64,000 nucleotides of DNA from Treponema sp. (GTDB lineage: Bacteria > Spirochaetota > Spirochaetia > Treponematales > Breznakiellaceae), in NCBI GenBank assembly GCA_031256035.1, contig JAIRRJ010000075.1:1-64000 (forward strand), given 5' to 3'. Shown piece by piece: positions 8,972 to 18,428 of this stretch (positions are counted from its first letter, which is position 1; every line of letters begins with the position of its first letter). A program made the position numbers and the translations under genes. A model generated the notes under the pieces. It did not search any database. It saw only the letters and a program-made list of their open reading frames with translations, and was not told where the DNA came from.

Positions 8972-10867
8972 TTACCTATCATACCACTGCGCCTGTGTAG
9001 AATACAATCTGGCATATTCGCCGTTTTCTGATAATAACTTTTCGTGGGAGCCATCCTCGACAATTTCGCCGTCTTTGAAAACCACAACCCTGTCAGCAAG
9101 GGAAGCGACGCTAATCCGGTGAGTAACCATGATGACGGTTTTACCTTCCGCAAGGGCGAGGAACTTTTTGAAGACTTCGGTTTCCGCAAGGGGGTCAAGG
9201 TTGCTGGTCGGCTCGTCAAGTACCATGAAATCCCTGCCGCGGTAATACACCCGCGCGATAGCGATTTTCTGCCACTGGCCGCCTGATAAATCCGTTCCGC
9301 CGATGTCCTTTCCCAACAGGGAATTTTTATCCGCACCGTCAAAGCCGGAAAATGTAAGGGCGGCGTCAATCTGTTCTTCGTTTCTTTCCCTGTCCACATC
9401 GCCCAGAAAAACATTGTCGGCGATGGTAAATGTATTAAACCGTGACGGCTCCTGAAATACGCACGCCAATGAATTGTATTTGCCGGAAAAATCTATATTC
9501 TTCACATTGTCATCATTTATGAAAATTTCGCCTCCCGACGGCTTCAGCATTCCGGTCAATAGTTTGATGAATGTTGTTTTTCCCGCTCCGTTCTCCCCGA
9601 CAAATGCCACCCTTTCGCCCTTTGTTATGGCAAAGTCTGTTTCTTTTATTCTGTATTCATCAGTGAGCGGATAACGATAAGAGATATTTTTCGCTTCCAT
9701 TTTGTTGATGCCGATTATGGACTTTTCGCGGGTGTCATGCTCTGGCTGCTCATTCAGATCGATTAGCTCAAAAAACTGCGCGGATTCATTTTTCTTTGAG
9801 ATAAAATTAGCGATTGAACCGAATAACTGCGATGTGCTTTCCATAAGCGTTGCAATGAGCGCCAGTACCGCGCCGAGCGCGCCGATTGACAGTTTTCCCT
9901 GCGTCAGTAAAAGTATTGCGAAAACGTTAGCCGCAATACCAGCCATATTCGCTATAAAGCCGCCGGTTGAACCCAGCACGTAAACGTTCATTTGATTTTT
10001 CTTTTCCCTGACGGTGTAGTCGTCCGCCAGCGCTTTCCATTTACCAAAAAAGAAATCAAACAAATTCAGGGCTTTCACCTCTTTTGCAGAACTGCCCAGC
10101 AACACCCCCTGATAATAATCGGCTTCGCGGAGAATTTTTCCGTTGTCCCGTGTAAATTTGAAATTCAGTTTGTTACCGATATAGGTCGTATACAGTGTCG
10201 GAATGGGAGCGGCAAGAACGATGAAGCACAGCATTGGATTGAAAATATACAGTGAAAAAGCGACCATAATGACGGATACAATTTTTGCGATTATAACATA
10301 GCCTTCGATGATAACGCCTTTTTGGAGCGAACTCCACTCGCCGCCCATAGCGTCAAAATTGCGGTTAATCATGTCGTTGATTTTCGGAACTTCCATGTAA
10401 TCGGGATACAGTTTCGATATTTTGGTAAATAACTTTGCCTGGAATTTTTCCTGCAAGCGGTGGTCCTGAACCTTACTTAAACGCTCAATATCCTCCCACC
10501 GGTAAAGATAACGGTTGATCAGGCTGCTTACAAAACCTATAAACCAGTACACCACCGCAAGTGCAAACAGCGAAATAAGTCCCGCAGTCTGCGGATCGAT
10601 AATGCTTGAATAAGCATTTGCGCTATCAATATATCTGCCCCAAATAAACGCTGTTATTGGCTGTAATACACTCAAAACAATAGCGAGACCCAAAAAGATG
10701 CCGCACATAAATTTCGCCGATGAAAAAACATAGTTAAACAGCCGCGTCAAATATGATAATTTTGGCGGATTTTCTTTTAGAATATTTTTTTCAAAGATTG
10801 CCGTATTATCTTCGAACTTTATTTCGTACTGAGGCTTTTTTTCTTCTATTATTTTATTTTTAGACAT
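8972..10867 (-). CDS. ABC exporter half-transporter, permease-ATPase fusion
   Basis: The 631-residue protein has a six-helix exporter domain (about residues 40-350) and an ATPase domain (about 390-625). Walker A is GENGAGKTTFIKL, the signature is LSGGQWQKIAIAR and Walker B is FMVLDEPTSNLD. All ATPase motifs are canonical. It lies 19 bp downstream of a second half-transporter of the same type, so the two probably form a heterodimer. There is no peptidase C39 domain. The substrate is unknown; lipid, peptide or antimicrobial export would fit the envelope-protein neighbours. The N-terminal ~40 residues are charged and cytoplasmic. Confidence 0.9.
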   Translation of the reverse strand: MSKNKIIEEKKPQYEIKFEDNTAIFEKNILKENPPKLSYLTRLFNYVFSSAKFMCGIFLGLAIVLSVLQPITAFIWGRYIDSANAYSSIIDPQTAGLISLFALAVVYWFIGFVSSLINRYLYRWEDIERLSKVQDHRLQEKFQAKLFTKISKLYPDYMEVPKINDMINRNFDAMGGEWSSLQKGVIIEGYVIIAKIVSVIMVAFSLYIFNPMLCFIVLAAPIPTLYTTYIGNKLNFKFTRDNGKILREADYYQGVLLGSSAKEVKALNLFDFFFGKWKALADDYTVREKKNQMNVYVLGSTGGFIANMAGIAANVFAILLLTQGKLSIGALGAVLALIATLMESTSQLFGSIANFISKKNESAQFFELIDLNEQPEHDTREKSIIGINKMEAKNISYRYPLTDEYRIKETDFAITKGERVAFVGENGAGKTTFIKLLTGMLKPSGGEIFINDDNVKNIDFSGKYNSLACVFQEPSRFNTFTIADNVFLGDVDRERNEEQIDAALTFSGFDGADKNSLLGKDIGGTDLSGGQWQKIAIARVYYRGRDFMVLDEPTSNLDPLAETEVFKKFLALAEGKTVIMVTHRISVASLADRVVVFKDGEIVEDGSHEKLLSENGEYARLYSTQAQWYDR

Positions 10868-10886
10868 TTTCCACCCCTGCTTTTGC

Positions 10887-12722
10887 TTACACGATGGCGG
10901 CTGAATAGCCGCTGTTCAATCTATCCTCTCGTGTACGACCCGAAGGGGCGTACCATTGTTTCTGCGCGTTAAACATTTTTGAATAAATGCCGTCTGTCTG
11001 CATCAGTTCATCGTGTGTTCCTGACTCTTCGATTTTGCCGCCGCTTATCACCAAAATTCTGTCGGTTATCATGGTCGAACCAAGGCGGTGGGTAATAAAA
11101 ACGGCAGTTTTGTTTTCGACCATTGCGGCGAATTCATTGTACAAATCAGCCTCCGCCATCGGGTCAAGCTGCGAAGTCGGCTCATCAAGGAGGAGCACGG
11201 GTTTGCCGCCCATGAACGCGCGCGCTATCGCTACACGCTGCCATTGCCCGCCTGAAATATCTACCCCACCTTCAAAGTCCCTGCCAAGCAATGTATCATA
11301 ACTCTTTTCAAACTTTTCAATAAACTGGTCAACCTTTCCTTTATTTGCCGCAGCATTGATCTTCTCATCATTGCCGGCTTCATCAATGTCGCCGATGCTG
11401 ATATTTTCTTTTACCGTGATGCTGTACCGGGGAAAATCCTGAAACACCGGGCCGAATATTTTTGTTCGCACACTCAACGGATACTCATCCAGATTTTTTC
11501 CGCCGACCGTTATTTCGCCTCTGTCCGGTGAAAAAAGCCCCAGCAGTAATTTTATCATGGTTGATTTGCCTTCGCCGTTTTCTCCTACAATAGACGCTTT
11601 TTCACCATTGTGTATCTTGAATGTCAAACCTTTCAATATGTCTTTTTCCGTACCCGGATACCTGAACCAGACATCTTTGAACTCAATATCGAATGACTCA
11701 GGCAGCTTTGTTTCAGTTCCGTTCGGTTCATCGGATAACCTGAAAAATTTGTCGTAATAGTCGAAAAAGTTGATGTGATACGGCGCCCATTTGAAAATAA
11801 ACATAGCGCCGTCCAGCATTTGCAAACCACCTGTGAATATCATGCCTGATATGGCGATGAATAAACCTACTGAAATTTGCCCGTTTATAAACAGGACAAG
11901 CAGGATAATCACATTCGCGATGTCGGCTAACTTCGCGAAATTACCTCCCAGAATAATTTTACGCAAATTCCTGAAAAAATATTTTTCGTATTCCCTGTTT
12001 CTTTCGTTTAGTCTGTTCTTGTACGTATCAATCAAATACCCTGCATTCCCGAACGCTTTTAATTCTTTTGAAAAATCCCTCGACCGTAAATACCAGCCGA
12101 GGGTGCTGTACCTGCGTTCTTTATTCCAGTATTTTTCCAGTTCGGTGTATATATTGTAATTCTGCCTGAAAGCTATGTAAGTGCCGACAGCCCAGGGGAG
12201 CAGCATGGTCAAAACAAGCCACCATCTGATACTTGCGATATAGGCTAAAGAACCAATGCTTGCGATGAGGGAAAACAGCCACCAATAGACAAAATTGGGC
12301 CACAAATGCCTTGCGGAATTTTCGGCTCTGTTATACGCTTTATCAATTATTTCTGTTGACGCTTCATTTTCATAATGTTCGTATTTCATGGTTTTAAGTT
12401 TTTTCAGCATACGAGCCTTATATGCGGTGCGTAAAATCACCAATGAGCGGGGTTCCGCATACCTCCAAATGTACCCTTCAAAAACATTAGGCAGAATTGC
12501 GCATACCGCGAACAACACCAGAAAAACCGGATAACCGCTAAACGTTCTCTCGCCCCTTGCGATTTCAAGGCCCAGGTCAAAAACATTCTGATTAACATAA
12601 ATACCAAACGGGGCTAATAGTCCGATTATAACGGCGCAGACAAAAACCAGTACGCCCATTACCGGAGCTTCTGCAAAAATAATGCGAAGCAGGTCTTTGT
12701 AAGCGGTAAGTATTCGCTTCAT
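10887..12722 (-). CDS. ABC exporter half-transporter, partner of the downstream gene
   Basis: The 611-residue permease-ATPase fusion has Walker A GENGEGKSTMIKLL, signature ISGGQWQRVAIAR and Walker B VLLLDEPTSQLD, all intact. The membrane domain occupies about residues 15-310. I choose the ATG at 12722 because AAAGGA lies 9 nt upstream; a start at 12752 would sit inside the sigma gene. Only two bases separate the sigma-factor stop (12725) from this ATG, indicating coupled translation. With the next gene it should form an exporter made together with the sigma factor. Confidence 0.9.
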   Translation of the reverse strand: MKRILTAYKDLLRIIFAEAPVMGVLVFVCAVIIGLLAPFGIYVNQNVFDLGLEIARGERTFSGYPVFLVLFAVCAILPNVFEGYIWRYAEPRSLVILRTAYKARMLKKLKTMKYEHYENEASTEIIDKAYNRAENSARHLWPNFVYWWLFSLIASIGSLAYIASIRWWLVLTMLLPWAVGTYIAFRQNYNIYTELEKYWNKERRYSTLGWYLRSRDFSKELKAFGNAGYLIDTYKNRLNERNREYEKYFFRNLRKIILGGNFAKLADIANVIILLVLFINGQISVGLFIAISGMIFTGGLQMLDGAMFIFKWAPYHINFFDYYDKFFRLSDEPNGTETKLPESFDIEFKDVWFRYPGTEKDILKGLTFKIHNGEKASIVGENGEGKSTMIKLLLGLFSPDRGEITVGGKNLDEYPLSVRTKIFGPVFQDFPRYSITVKENISIGDIDEAGNDEKINAAANKGKVDQFIEKFEKSYDTLLGRDFEGGVDISGGQWQRVAIARAFMGGKPVLLLDEPTSQLDPMAEADLYNEFAAMVENKTAVFITHRLGSTMITDRILVISGGKIEESGTHDELMQTDGIYSKMFNAQKQWYAPSGRTREDRLNSGYSAAIV

Positions 12723-12724
12723 CC

Positions 12725-14371
12725 TTATTGTTCCTTTGGCAGTACATTGCAAGACATAATTGTATTAACAGAGCGCTTTTGAGTGTCAGTAAGCGGCTTT
12801 AATGTACTGTTTGCAGCAAGCTGTTCCAATACGCGCGTCCGAATATTGTTACTCGACAGGCAATACTGGCACCATGCGGAGCACAAGTCCTGCATGTGCG
12901 CAGGGTATTGTGCTTTGTTTATTTTGTAAATCTCAGCGTCAAGTTCTTCGCCTATTGCCTTTAATTCTTCAGGTATGGCGGGGAGCATTCCGGTAAACTC
13001 AGTTTGGGACATTGTAGTGATTATCATGTTTACATATTCTGTACTGCCTTTACTCACTATATAGCCCTTATCATACAATCGTTTGAATTTGTCGGCATGA
13101 GACGGGTCTTTGGAAATTTTTCCCGTCATATACTCATACAGGTAAAGATAATCGTTAGTCTGATCATCTTTCCATCCGCCGCTTCTGTCATCGTAATAAG
13201 TGTTAAGCTGCCATGCATATACAGGATATGGTTCTCCTGCCGGTGATTCGATATAATCGGTCATATCGCCGCATGAGTTATACAATTCAGGATTAAAATT
13301 TAAGTCTTCCCAATTAAAGCCGCTTTCTGCGGTTGCAAATGCGATATACTCACCGCCGTCTTTGCGTTTAACATTGTACCGGGACAAGTCAGGATAATCA
13401 TCAGAAAAACGCAGTTTCTTTCCGCAGGCAAAAGTTACGGCAGACCACATCAGGAAGTTGAAATCATTTTCAGGTGAATAAATTCTTTTTTTGTCATAAG
13501 CTGCCATCCTTTCAAACACCAGCGGAACATATTTGTCGCAGACAATTTTGGCATATTTTGTGTATATTATTTGTTCCTGTTCCAGTATTTCCTTTGACGG
13601 CTCGTATATACGGATATTGGTCAGGTATCTGCCGCCTGCAATCTTGTCCATAAAACCGTTCTCTTCAAGATATGCGACTTCATCTTCGACAAATGCCGCC
13701 GGTACGCCAATGACGCCGGCGATTTCGGTTATGGTTCTGGCTTTATGATATGCGGCATACGCTATGTTTTGAGAAATGAGTTTTGAAAGATGATATGCCG
13801 TATCTTTACCATCAGGCCCGGCGTATCCGCTATGCCCCATTCCCGTAAATTTTACCGGCATCATGCCGAGAGTTCCTTTGTCGTGCATTTGTATGCCCTC
13901 CTTAATTTGATTTTTGGCATCATGAAGATGCCATTTTACCGTTCCCAGCGAGATTTTAAGCCGCTGCGCTATTTCATACAGTTTTAGTTTCTGAAAATAG
14001 TGCATAACAACAATCTCACGCTGGATTTTACCGAGATATGAAACTTCGCTTCGCAGGCGGATATAGGTTTCATCCTTTTCAAAGTCGAGGGTAAAATCGT
14101 TTTCACACGGTATTATCATTTCGTTAAATGACACGTGCCTGCCTCTCACCTCTTCATCAACAAACCTCGCATATACGTTACTGGCAACCCGGTATACATA
14201 ACCGTCAATGTTTTCTACTGAATCGCATTTCAAAAGCGACACATACAGATCAAAGGTTATTCTTGAAGCGAGTTCTTCCGCTTTTTCAGTGTTCATCGTT
14301 TTAGTGAGGGCGAAGCCAAATATTTTTTCCATATATTTGGCGGTAACTTTATCAACAAACTGCTTATCCAC
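12725..14371 (-). CDS. Large ECF-type sigma factor with C-terminal winged-helix and sensor-like region (copy A)
   Basis: The 548-residue protein carries an ECF core. Region 2 is at about residues 10-80 (FGFALTKTMNTEKAEELASR, DGYVYRVASNVYARF). Region 4 is at 110-160 (QREIVVMHYFQKLKLYEIAQ, SLGTVKWHLHDAKNQI). A normal ECF factor ends near 170-190; this one continues for ~370 residues. The extension begins with a winged-helix-like segment (205-255, ARTITEIAGVIGVPAAFVED) followed by an unrecognised region rich in Tyr, Trp and Cys. It starts with GTG, with AGGA upstream, 19 nt from a strong repeated promoter. No anti-sigma gene is adjacent, so the extension may itself sense a signal. Copy B (15.7-17.4 kb) is nearly identical outside two patches (about 340-430 and 505-525). 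Confidence 0.85.
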   Translation of the reverse strand: MDKQFVDKVTAKYMEKIFGFALTKTMNTEKAEELASRITFDLYVSLLKCDSVENIDGYVYRVASNVYARFVDEEVRGRHVSFNEMIIPCENDFTLDFEKDETYIRLRSEVSYLGKIQREIVVMHYFQKLKLYEIAQRLKISLGTVKWHLHDAKNQIKEGIQMHDKGTLGMMPVKFTGMGHSGYAGPDGKDTAYHLSKLISQNIAYAAYHKARTITEIAGVIGVPAAFVEDEVAYLEENGFMDKIAGGRYLTNIRIYEPSKEILEQEQIIYTKYAKIVCDKYVPLVFERMAAYDKKRIYSPENDFNFLMWSAVTFACGKKLRFSDDYPDLSRYNVKRKDGGEYIAFATAESGFNWEDLNFNPELYNSCGDMTDYIESPAGEPYPVYAWQLNTYYDDRSGGWKDDQTNDYLYLYEYMTGKISKDPSHADKFKRLYDKGYIVSKGSTEYVNMIITTMSQTEFTGMLPAIPEELKAIGEELDAEIYKINKAQYPAHMQDLCSAWCQYCLSSNNIRTRVLEQLAANSTLKPLTDTQKRSVNTIMSCNVLPKEQ

Positions 14372-14390
14372 TTGCTTTGCTTCCTGTCTA

Positions 14391-14429
14391 ATATATAGTG
14401 TAAGAAATCAGAAAAAGGTTGGTAAATTT
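14391..14429 (-). promoter_or_regulatory. Repeated ECF-type promoter, copy a (sigma A operon)
   Basis: On the minus strand ACCAACCTTTTTC and TTACACTATATAT form the two conserved boxes, with 16 nt between AACC and CACT. It lies 19 nt before the GTG of sigma copy A. AACC-type -35 boxes are characteristic of ECF promoters. Autoregulation is inferred. Confidence 0.75.
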
Positions 14430-15717
14430 ATGATTCTATTCCTTTTTTTATTTCATTTGCAACTTCCTGTCCAATTTCCTGTTCCACCATTTTTATGAAA
14501 TGTTCTGTGTCCTTCGTTTCCAAATCGGTAAAGCCTCTTACCATCTTTGTTACAACATCTTTACCGTGCTTTTTATATATTTCATAAAACAGGATTGTCC
14601 CTTTATCATGCACCCCTTCCGGCCTGCTTCCGTCTTTGGTTTTTATCGGAGGATAATTTCCCGCTTTTTTTATTTTTCCGTCAATAATTGACTGAAATAA
14701 CGCATCATTATTTTCATTGAGTGCGTATAATAAAACCGCCCATTCGGCAGTTGTTTCATTTAACCAGTCTTCCCATGTAAAAACACTGGCGCCTCCACAC
14801 CAATTATGAGCCGTCTCATGTGATAAAAACCATGTTAAATACAAATCATCATTGCCAAGATCAGTAGCAAACATCAGACCTTTTCGTTGATACCCTCCGC
14901 CGGTTTTTAATGCGGGAGAAACACAAGCGATATCAAGTATTGGCAATTCTTTTTTACCAAATAATGAACCATTAAAAAACTTCACAATATTTCTGTATAC
15001 TTCCTCAGCCTTTTGAGCGTATTTTTCAATGCTGTTGTCAACATAAAAGACATTAAAATAATCATTGGAAACCGTTTTTAGCGCGCTCTTTTTATATGCA
15101 ATTATATTAAACGGATCAAATCCATCTCCGTTTATCACATTTTTTTCATATAAAGCCAAATTAAAGGGATGAAACTCTTCCCCGCCATAATGCCAGGTAT
15201 TATTTTTTTCATCAAATGTTCCTTTAACAACAAATAAATCTTCGCCGTTTTCAATGAAAACCTCATCATGATTTATTTCAAAAGGAAATTCCTGCGGAAA
15301 CCAGACAGAATAAAAACTTAATGCTTTTATAGCTTCTGTTAATACATTATAATATGATGTTCCGGCTATTGACCCATGATAAGTCAAATTCAATTCTGTT
15401 ATTGGGTATTTACATGTCACTTTAATTCTTTGAGAATTTACCATAGATAAAAAATCAAATTCATCAATTTTTTTCCATTTTACCGGGTAATCATTGTTTT
15501 CAATTTTATCAATTATAAGCGAATTATTAAGAATAAAAGTTAATTCCTTTAACGGCTTATTGAATGAAAGTCTGGCATTTACCATTATTTCATTTCCGGC
15601 AAAATTCAGCCTTACTGACAATTCATTTTTTTCAGGAATGTTCATATTTTCTCCTTTTATGGTACAAGCCAACAAACTTGAACTAATTAATACAATCACG
15701 ATGATACAGTTTTTCAT
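14428..15717 (-). CDS. M1-like (gluzincin) metallopeptidase lipoprotein
   Basis: The 429-residue protein has a lipoprotein signal ending in SSSLLAC, so it should be anchored outside the inner membrane. The zinc motif HETAHNW is followed 16 residues later by a Glu in WLNETTAEW, an HEXXH-E arrangement like M1 aminopeptidases. The spacing is two shorter than usual, and no GAMEN exopeptidase motif is seen (GGGYQRKG occupies that place), so strict aminopeptidase activity is doubtful. The ATG overlaps the stop of sigma copy B (ATGA) and has GAGGTGA upstream, so it is co-expressed with that factor. The gene is strikingly AT-rich compared with the flanking chromosome. Confidence 0.85.
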   Translation of the reverse strand: MKNCIIVIVLISSSLLACTIKGENMNIPEKNELSVRLNFAGNEIMVNARLSFNKPLKELTFILNNSLIIDKIENNDYPVKWKKIDEFDFLSMVNSQRIKVTCKYPITELNLTYHGSIAGTSYYNVLTEAIKALSFYSVWFPQEFPFEINHDEVFIENGEDLFVVKGTFDEKNNTWHYGGEEFHPFNLALYEKNVINGDGFDPFNIIAYKKSALKTVSNDYFNVFYVDNSIEKYAQKAEEVYRNIVKFFNGSLFGKKELPILDIACVSPALKTGGGYQRKGLMFATDLGNDDLYLTWFLSHETAHNWCGGASVFTWEDWLNETTAEWAVLLYALNENNDALFQSIIDGKIKKAGNYPPIKTKDGSRPEGVHDKGTILFYEIYKKHGKDVVTKMVRGFTDLETKDTEHFIKMVEQEIGQEVANEIKKGIES

Positions 15718-17372
15718 AAAATCACCTCATTTTCTTTTGGCAGTACATCGCAGAACATAATGGTATTAACAGAGCGCTTTTGGGTGTCAGTGAGCGGTTT
15801 TAATGTACCGTTTGCAGCAAGCTGTTCCAATACGCGCGTCTGAGTGCCTTTTTTCGACAGACAATTTTGACATACTATGCGGCATAAATCCTGCATGTGC
15901 GCAGGGTATTGTGCTTTGTTTATTTTGTAAATCTCAGCGTCAAGTTCCTCGCCTATTGCCTTTAATTCTTCAGGTATGGCGGGGAGCATTCCGGAAAACT
16001 CAGATTCGGACATTGTAGTGATTATCATGTTCACATATTCTGTATTGCCTTTACTCACTATATAGCCCTTATCATACAATCGTTTGAATTTGTCGGCATG
16101 AGACGGGTCTTTGGAAATTTTTCCTGTCATATACTCATACAGATAACTGTAATCGTTATTCAGATTATCTCTCCAGTGGCCGCTTCTGTCATCGTAATAA
16201 GAGGAACACTGCCATGCATATACAGGATATGGTTTTCCTTCAGGTGAATAGCCGAATCTGTCCTCATCGCCGCAAGAATACATATTAGCATTAAAACTTA
16301 AATCCTCCCAATTAAAACCGTCTACGAGAGCGTATGCAACATACTCACCGCCGTCCTTGCGTTTTACACAATACCGCGACAGGTCGTTATAAAGATCAGA
16401 CACACGAAGCTCATGCCCGCGTCCGCAGGCATAGGTTACGGCAGACCACATCAGGAAGTTGAAATCATTTTCAGGTGAATAAATTCTTTTTTTGTCATAA
16501 GCTGCCATTCTTTCAAACACCAGCGGAACATATTTGTCGCAGACAATTTTGGCATATTTTGTGTATATTGTATGCTCCTGCTCCAGTCTTTCCTTTGACG
16601 GCTCGTGTATACGGATATTGGTCAGGTATCTGCCGCCTGCAATCTTATCCATAAAGCCGTTGTCTTCAAGATGTGCGACTTCATCTTCGACAAATGCCGC
16701 CGGCACTCCAATGACGCCGGCGATTTCGGTTATGGTTCTTGCTTTATGATATGCGGCATACGCTATGTTTTGAGAAATGAGTTTTGAAAGATAATATGCC
16801 GTATCTTTACCATCGGGACCCAGTCTTCCGCTATGCCCCATTTCCGAAAATCTTACCGGCATCAAGCCGAGAGTTCCTTTGTCGCGCATTTGAATGCCCT
16901 CCTTAATCTGATTCCTGGCGTCATGAAGATGCCATTTTACCGTTCCCAGCGAGATTTTAAGTTTCTGCGCTATTTCAAATAATTTTAACTTTTGAAAATA
17001 GTGCATTACGACAATCTCACGTTGGATTTTACCGAGATATGAAACTTCTCTTCGCAGGCGGATATATGTTTCATCCTTTTCAAAGTCGATGGTAAAATCG
17101 TTTTCGCACGGTATTACCATTTCGTCAAATGACAGGTGCCTGCCTCTCACCTCTTCATCTACAAACCTCGCGTATACATTACGGGCAACCCGGTACACAT
17201 AACCGTCAATGTTTTCCACTGCATTGCATTTCAAAAGCGATTGATATAAGTCAAAGGTTATTCTCGAAGCGAGTTCCTCCGCTTTTTCAGTGTTCATCGT
17301 TTTAGTGAGGGCGAAACCAAATATTTTTTCCATATATTTGGCGGTGATTTTATCAACAATCTGCTTATCCAC
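15714..17372 (-). CDS. Large ECF-type sigma factor with C-terminal sensor-like region (copy B)
   Basis: The 552-residue paralogue of copy A has the same architecture: ECF region 2 (~10-80), region 4 (~110-160), winged-helix-like segment (~205-255) and a long C-terminal region. The two proteins are almost identical up to about residue 335 and again at about 430-500. They differ strongly at about 340-430 (ACGRGHELRVSDLYNDLSR here) and around 505-525 (CRIVCQNCLSKKGTQ). Identical DNA-binding parts with different C-terminal patches suggest the same promoters but different signals. It has a GTG start and the same 5' leader and promoter as copy A. It is translationally coupled to the metallopeptidase. 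Confidence 0.85.
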   Translation of the reverse strand: MDKQIVDKITAKYMEKIFGFALTKTMNTEKAEELASRITFDLYQSLLKCNAVENIDGYVYRVARNVYARFVDEEVRGRHLSFDEMVIPCENDFTIDFEKDETYIRLRREVSYLGKIQREIVVMHYFQKLKLFEIAQKLKISLGTVKWHLHDARNQIKEGIQMRDKGTLGLMPVRFSEMGHSGRLGPDGKDTAYYLSKLISQNIAYAAYHKARTITEIAGVIGVPAAFVEDEVAHLEDNGFMDKIAGGRYLTNIRIHEPSKERLEQEHTIYTKYAKIVCDKYVPLVFERMAAYDKKRIYSPENDFNFLMWSAVTYACGRGHELRVSDLYNDLSRYCVKRKDGGEYVAYALVDGFNWEDLSFNANMYSCGDEDRFGYSPEGKPYPVYAWQCSSYYDDRSGHWRDNLNNDYSYLYEYMTGKISKDPSHADKFKRLYDKGYIVSKGNTEYVNMIITTMSESEFSGMLPAIPEELKAIGEELDAEIYKINKAQYPAHMQDLCRIVCQNCLSKKGTQTRVLEQLAANGTLKPLTDTQKRSVNTIMFCDVLPKENEVIL

Positions 17373-17391
17373 TTGTTTTGCTTCCTGTCTA

Positions 17392-17430
17392 ATATATAGT
17401 GTATGAAACCAGAAAAAGGTTGGTAAATTT
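17392..17430 (-). promoter_or_regulatory. Repeated ECF-type promoter, copy b (sigma B operon)
   Basis: The minus strand reads ACCAACCTTTTTCTG, then ATACACTATATAT, with 16 nt between AACC and CACT. It lies 19 nt before the sigma B GTG. It is nearly identical to copy a, and the leader between promoter and gene is duplicated too. Confidence 0.75.
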
Positions 17431-17505
17431 CCATGGAAGTTATTCGGAAACGCGAACCGCAGACTTTAGTCTGACAGTTCAACAATTTCCGAACAAGTCC
17501 AACAA

Positions 17506-18276
17506 TTATTCACTTCTGATTTTTCCCGAACCGGAACCATTGAAATTTATTTTTGGCATTCCGCGGTATTTTATACTACCGGAACCGGAAACATTTGCAT
17601 CTATACTTTCTAAAGCCCAAATGTTCATATTCCCGGAACCGCTGATACGAGCGGTTACATTATTCGTTTTAAATTCAATGCCATTAAAATTTCCGGACCC
17701 GGAAATCCTGATATTGGAACTATTCCCGGTTCCGGTAATAGCTATGTTGCCGGAACCGGAAATATCTGCCGAAAAACTATCACAAATAATATTTGTGTTT
17801 ATTTTTCCCGAACCGGAAATACCGGCAGAAAAATTATTACATTCAATATTCCCATTTATATTCCCGGAGCCGGAAATATTTGATTCAAATGTTGATGTGG
17901 TTATTTTATCATTACTGCTAAAACTTCCTGAACCGGATATGGAAATACCGGTCAAATTAGGGCAATAAACGTCAATCAGAAGCTTTGAAAATGAATAATT
18001 CCCATTTTTAGTCCCAATACGCAGGGTATTACCGGCTACATCAGTTGTAACAACTTCCAAAAGATTAGAATCGGTAGTAACTACTACCCTATACTTTTCA
18101 CTGGCATAAAAACGCACCTCAGCACTGCCGCCGCTGTTGACTTTTTCAAAAGAAGAAACATTTCTTTCAGAAGTGACTATATCGCGGTTTCCTCTTACAG
18201 GGAAAAGTACACATGATACACAAATCATAATAATTCCAATGACAATCATCGTTCCAACAAAATCCATTTTTTTCAT
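17506..18276 (-). CDS. GIN/DUF2807-domain lipoprotein with SGSG repeats
   Basis: The 256-residue protein has an N-terminal hydrophobic segment and a relaxed lipobox (MICVSC). The rest matches the head GIN domain (DUF2807) of putative adhesins: NVSSFEKVNSGGSAEVRFY, then at least eight ISGSG-type turns spaced about 20 residues apart, as in a right-handed beta-helix. In the DNA these appear as CCGGAACCGGAAAT-like repeats on the plus strand. It is likely a surface or periplasmic stress protein; in other bacteria such genes often accompany envelope-stress regulators. AAGGAGTGATGT precedes the ATG. The repeated ECF promoter lies 94 nt upstream. Confidence 0.85.
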   Translation of the reverse strand: MKKMDFVGTMIVIGIIMICVSCVLFPVRGNRDIVTSERNVSSFEKVNSGGSAEVRFYASEKYRVVVTTDSNLLEVVTTDVAGNTLRIGTKNGNYSFSKLLIDVYCPNLTGISISGSGSFSSNDKITTSTFESNISGSGNINGNIECNNFSAGISGSGKINTNIICDSFSADISGSGNIAITGTGNSSNIRISGSGNFNGIEFKTNNVTARISGSGNMNIWALESIDANVSGSGSIKYRGMPKINFNGSGSGKIRSE

Positions 18277-18370
18277 ACATCACTCCTTAAATGTTTCTTT
18301 TGACATCATGGATATTCCATCACAAAATGTCAAGTTTTTGGCCAATATAGCCGCAATTTCGCCTGCCTGT

Positions 18371-18409
18371 ATATATAGTGTATGAAAGCAGAAAAAGGTT
18401 GGTAAATTT
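18371..18409 (-). promoter_or_regulatory. Repeated ECF-type promoter, copy c (GIN lipoprotein)
   Basis: The minus strand has ACCAACCTTTTTCTG and ATACACTATATAT, differing from copy b by one base. It lies 94 nt before the DUF2807 gene. The surrounding sequence is unrelated to copies a and b, so the conservation is specific to the promoter. Confidence 0.75.
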
Positions 18410-18428
18410 CTGAAGGTTTTGCTTCACA

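Noticed and set aside
13055-13066. CACTATATAG inside sigma copy A (and the same in copy B near 16056)
   Set aside because: It matches only the -10 half of the regulon promoter, lacks the CCAACC box and lies in coding sequence.
17520-17950. CCGGAACCGGAAAT-like DNA repeats considered as an intergenic repeat array
   Set aside because: They are the codons of the SGSG turns of the GIN-domain lipoprotein.
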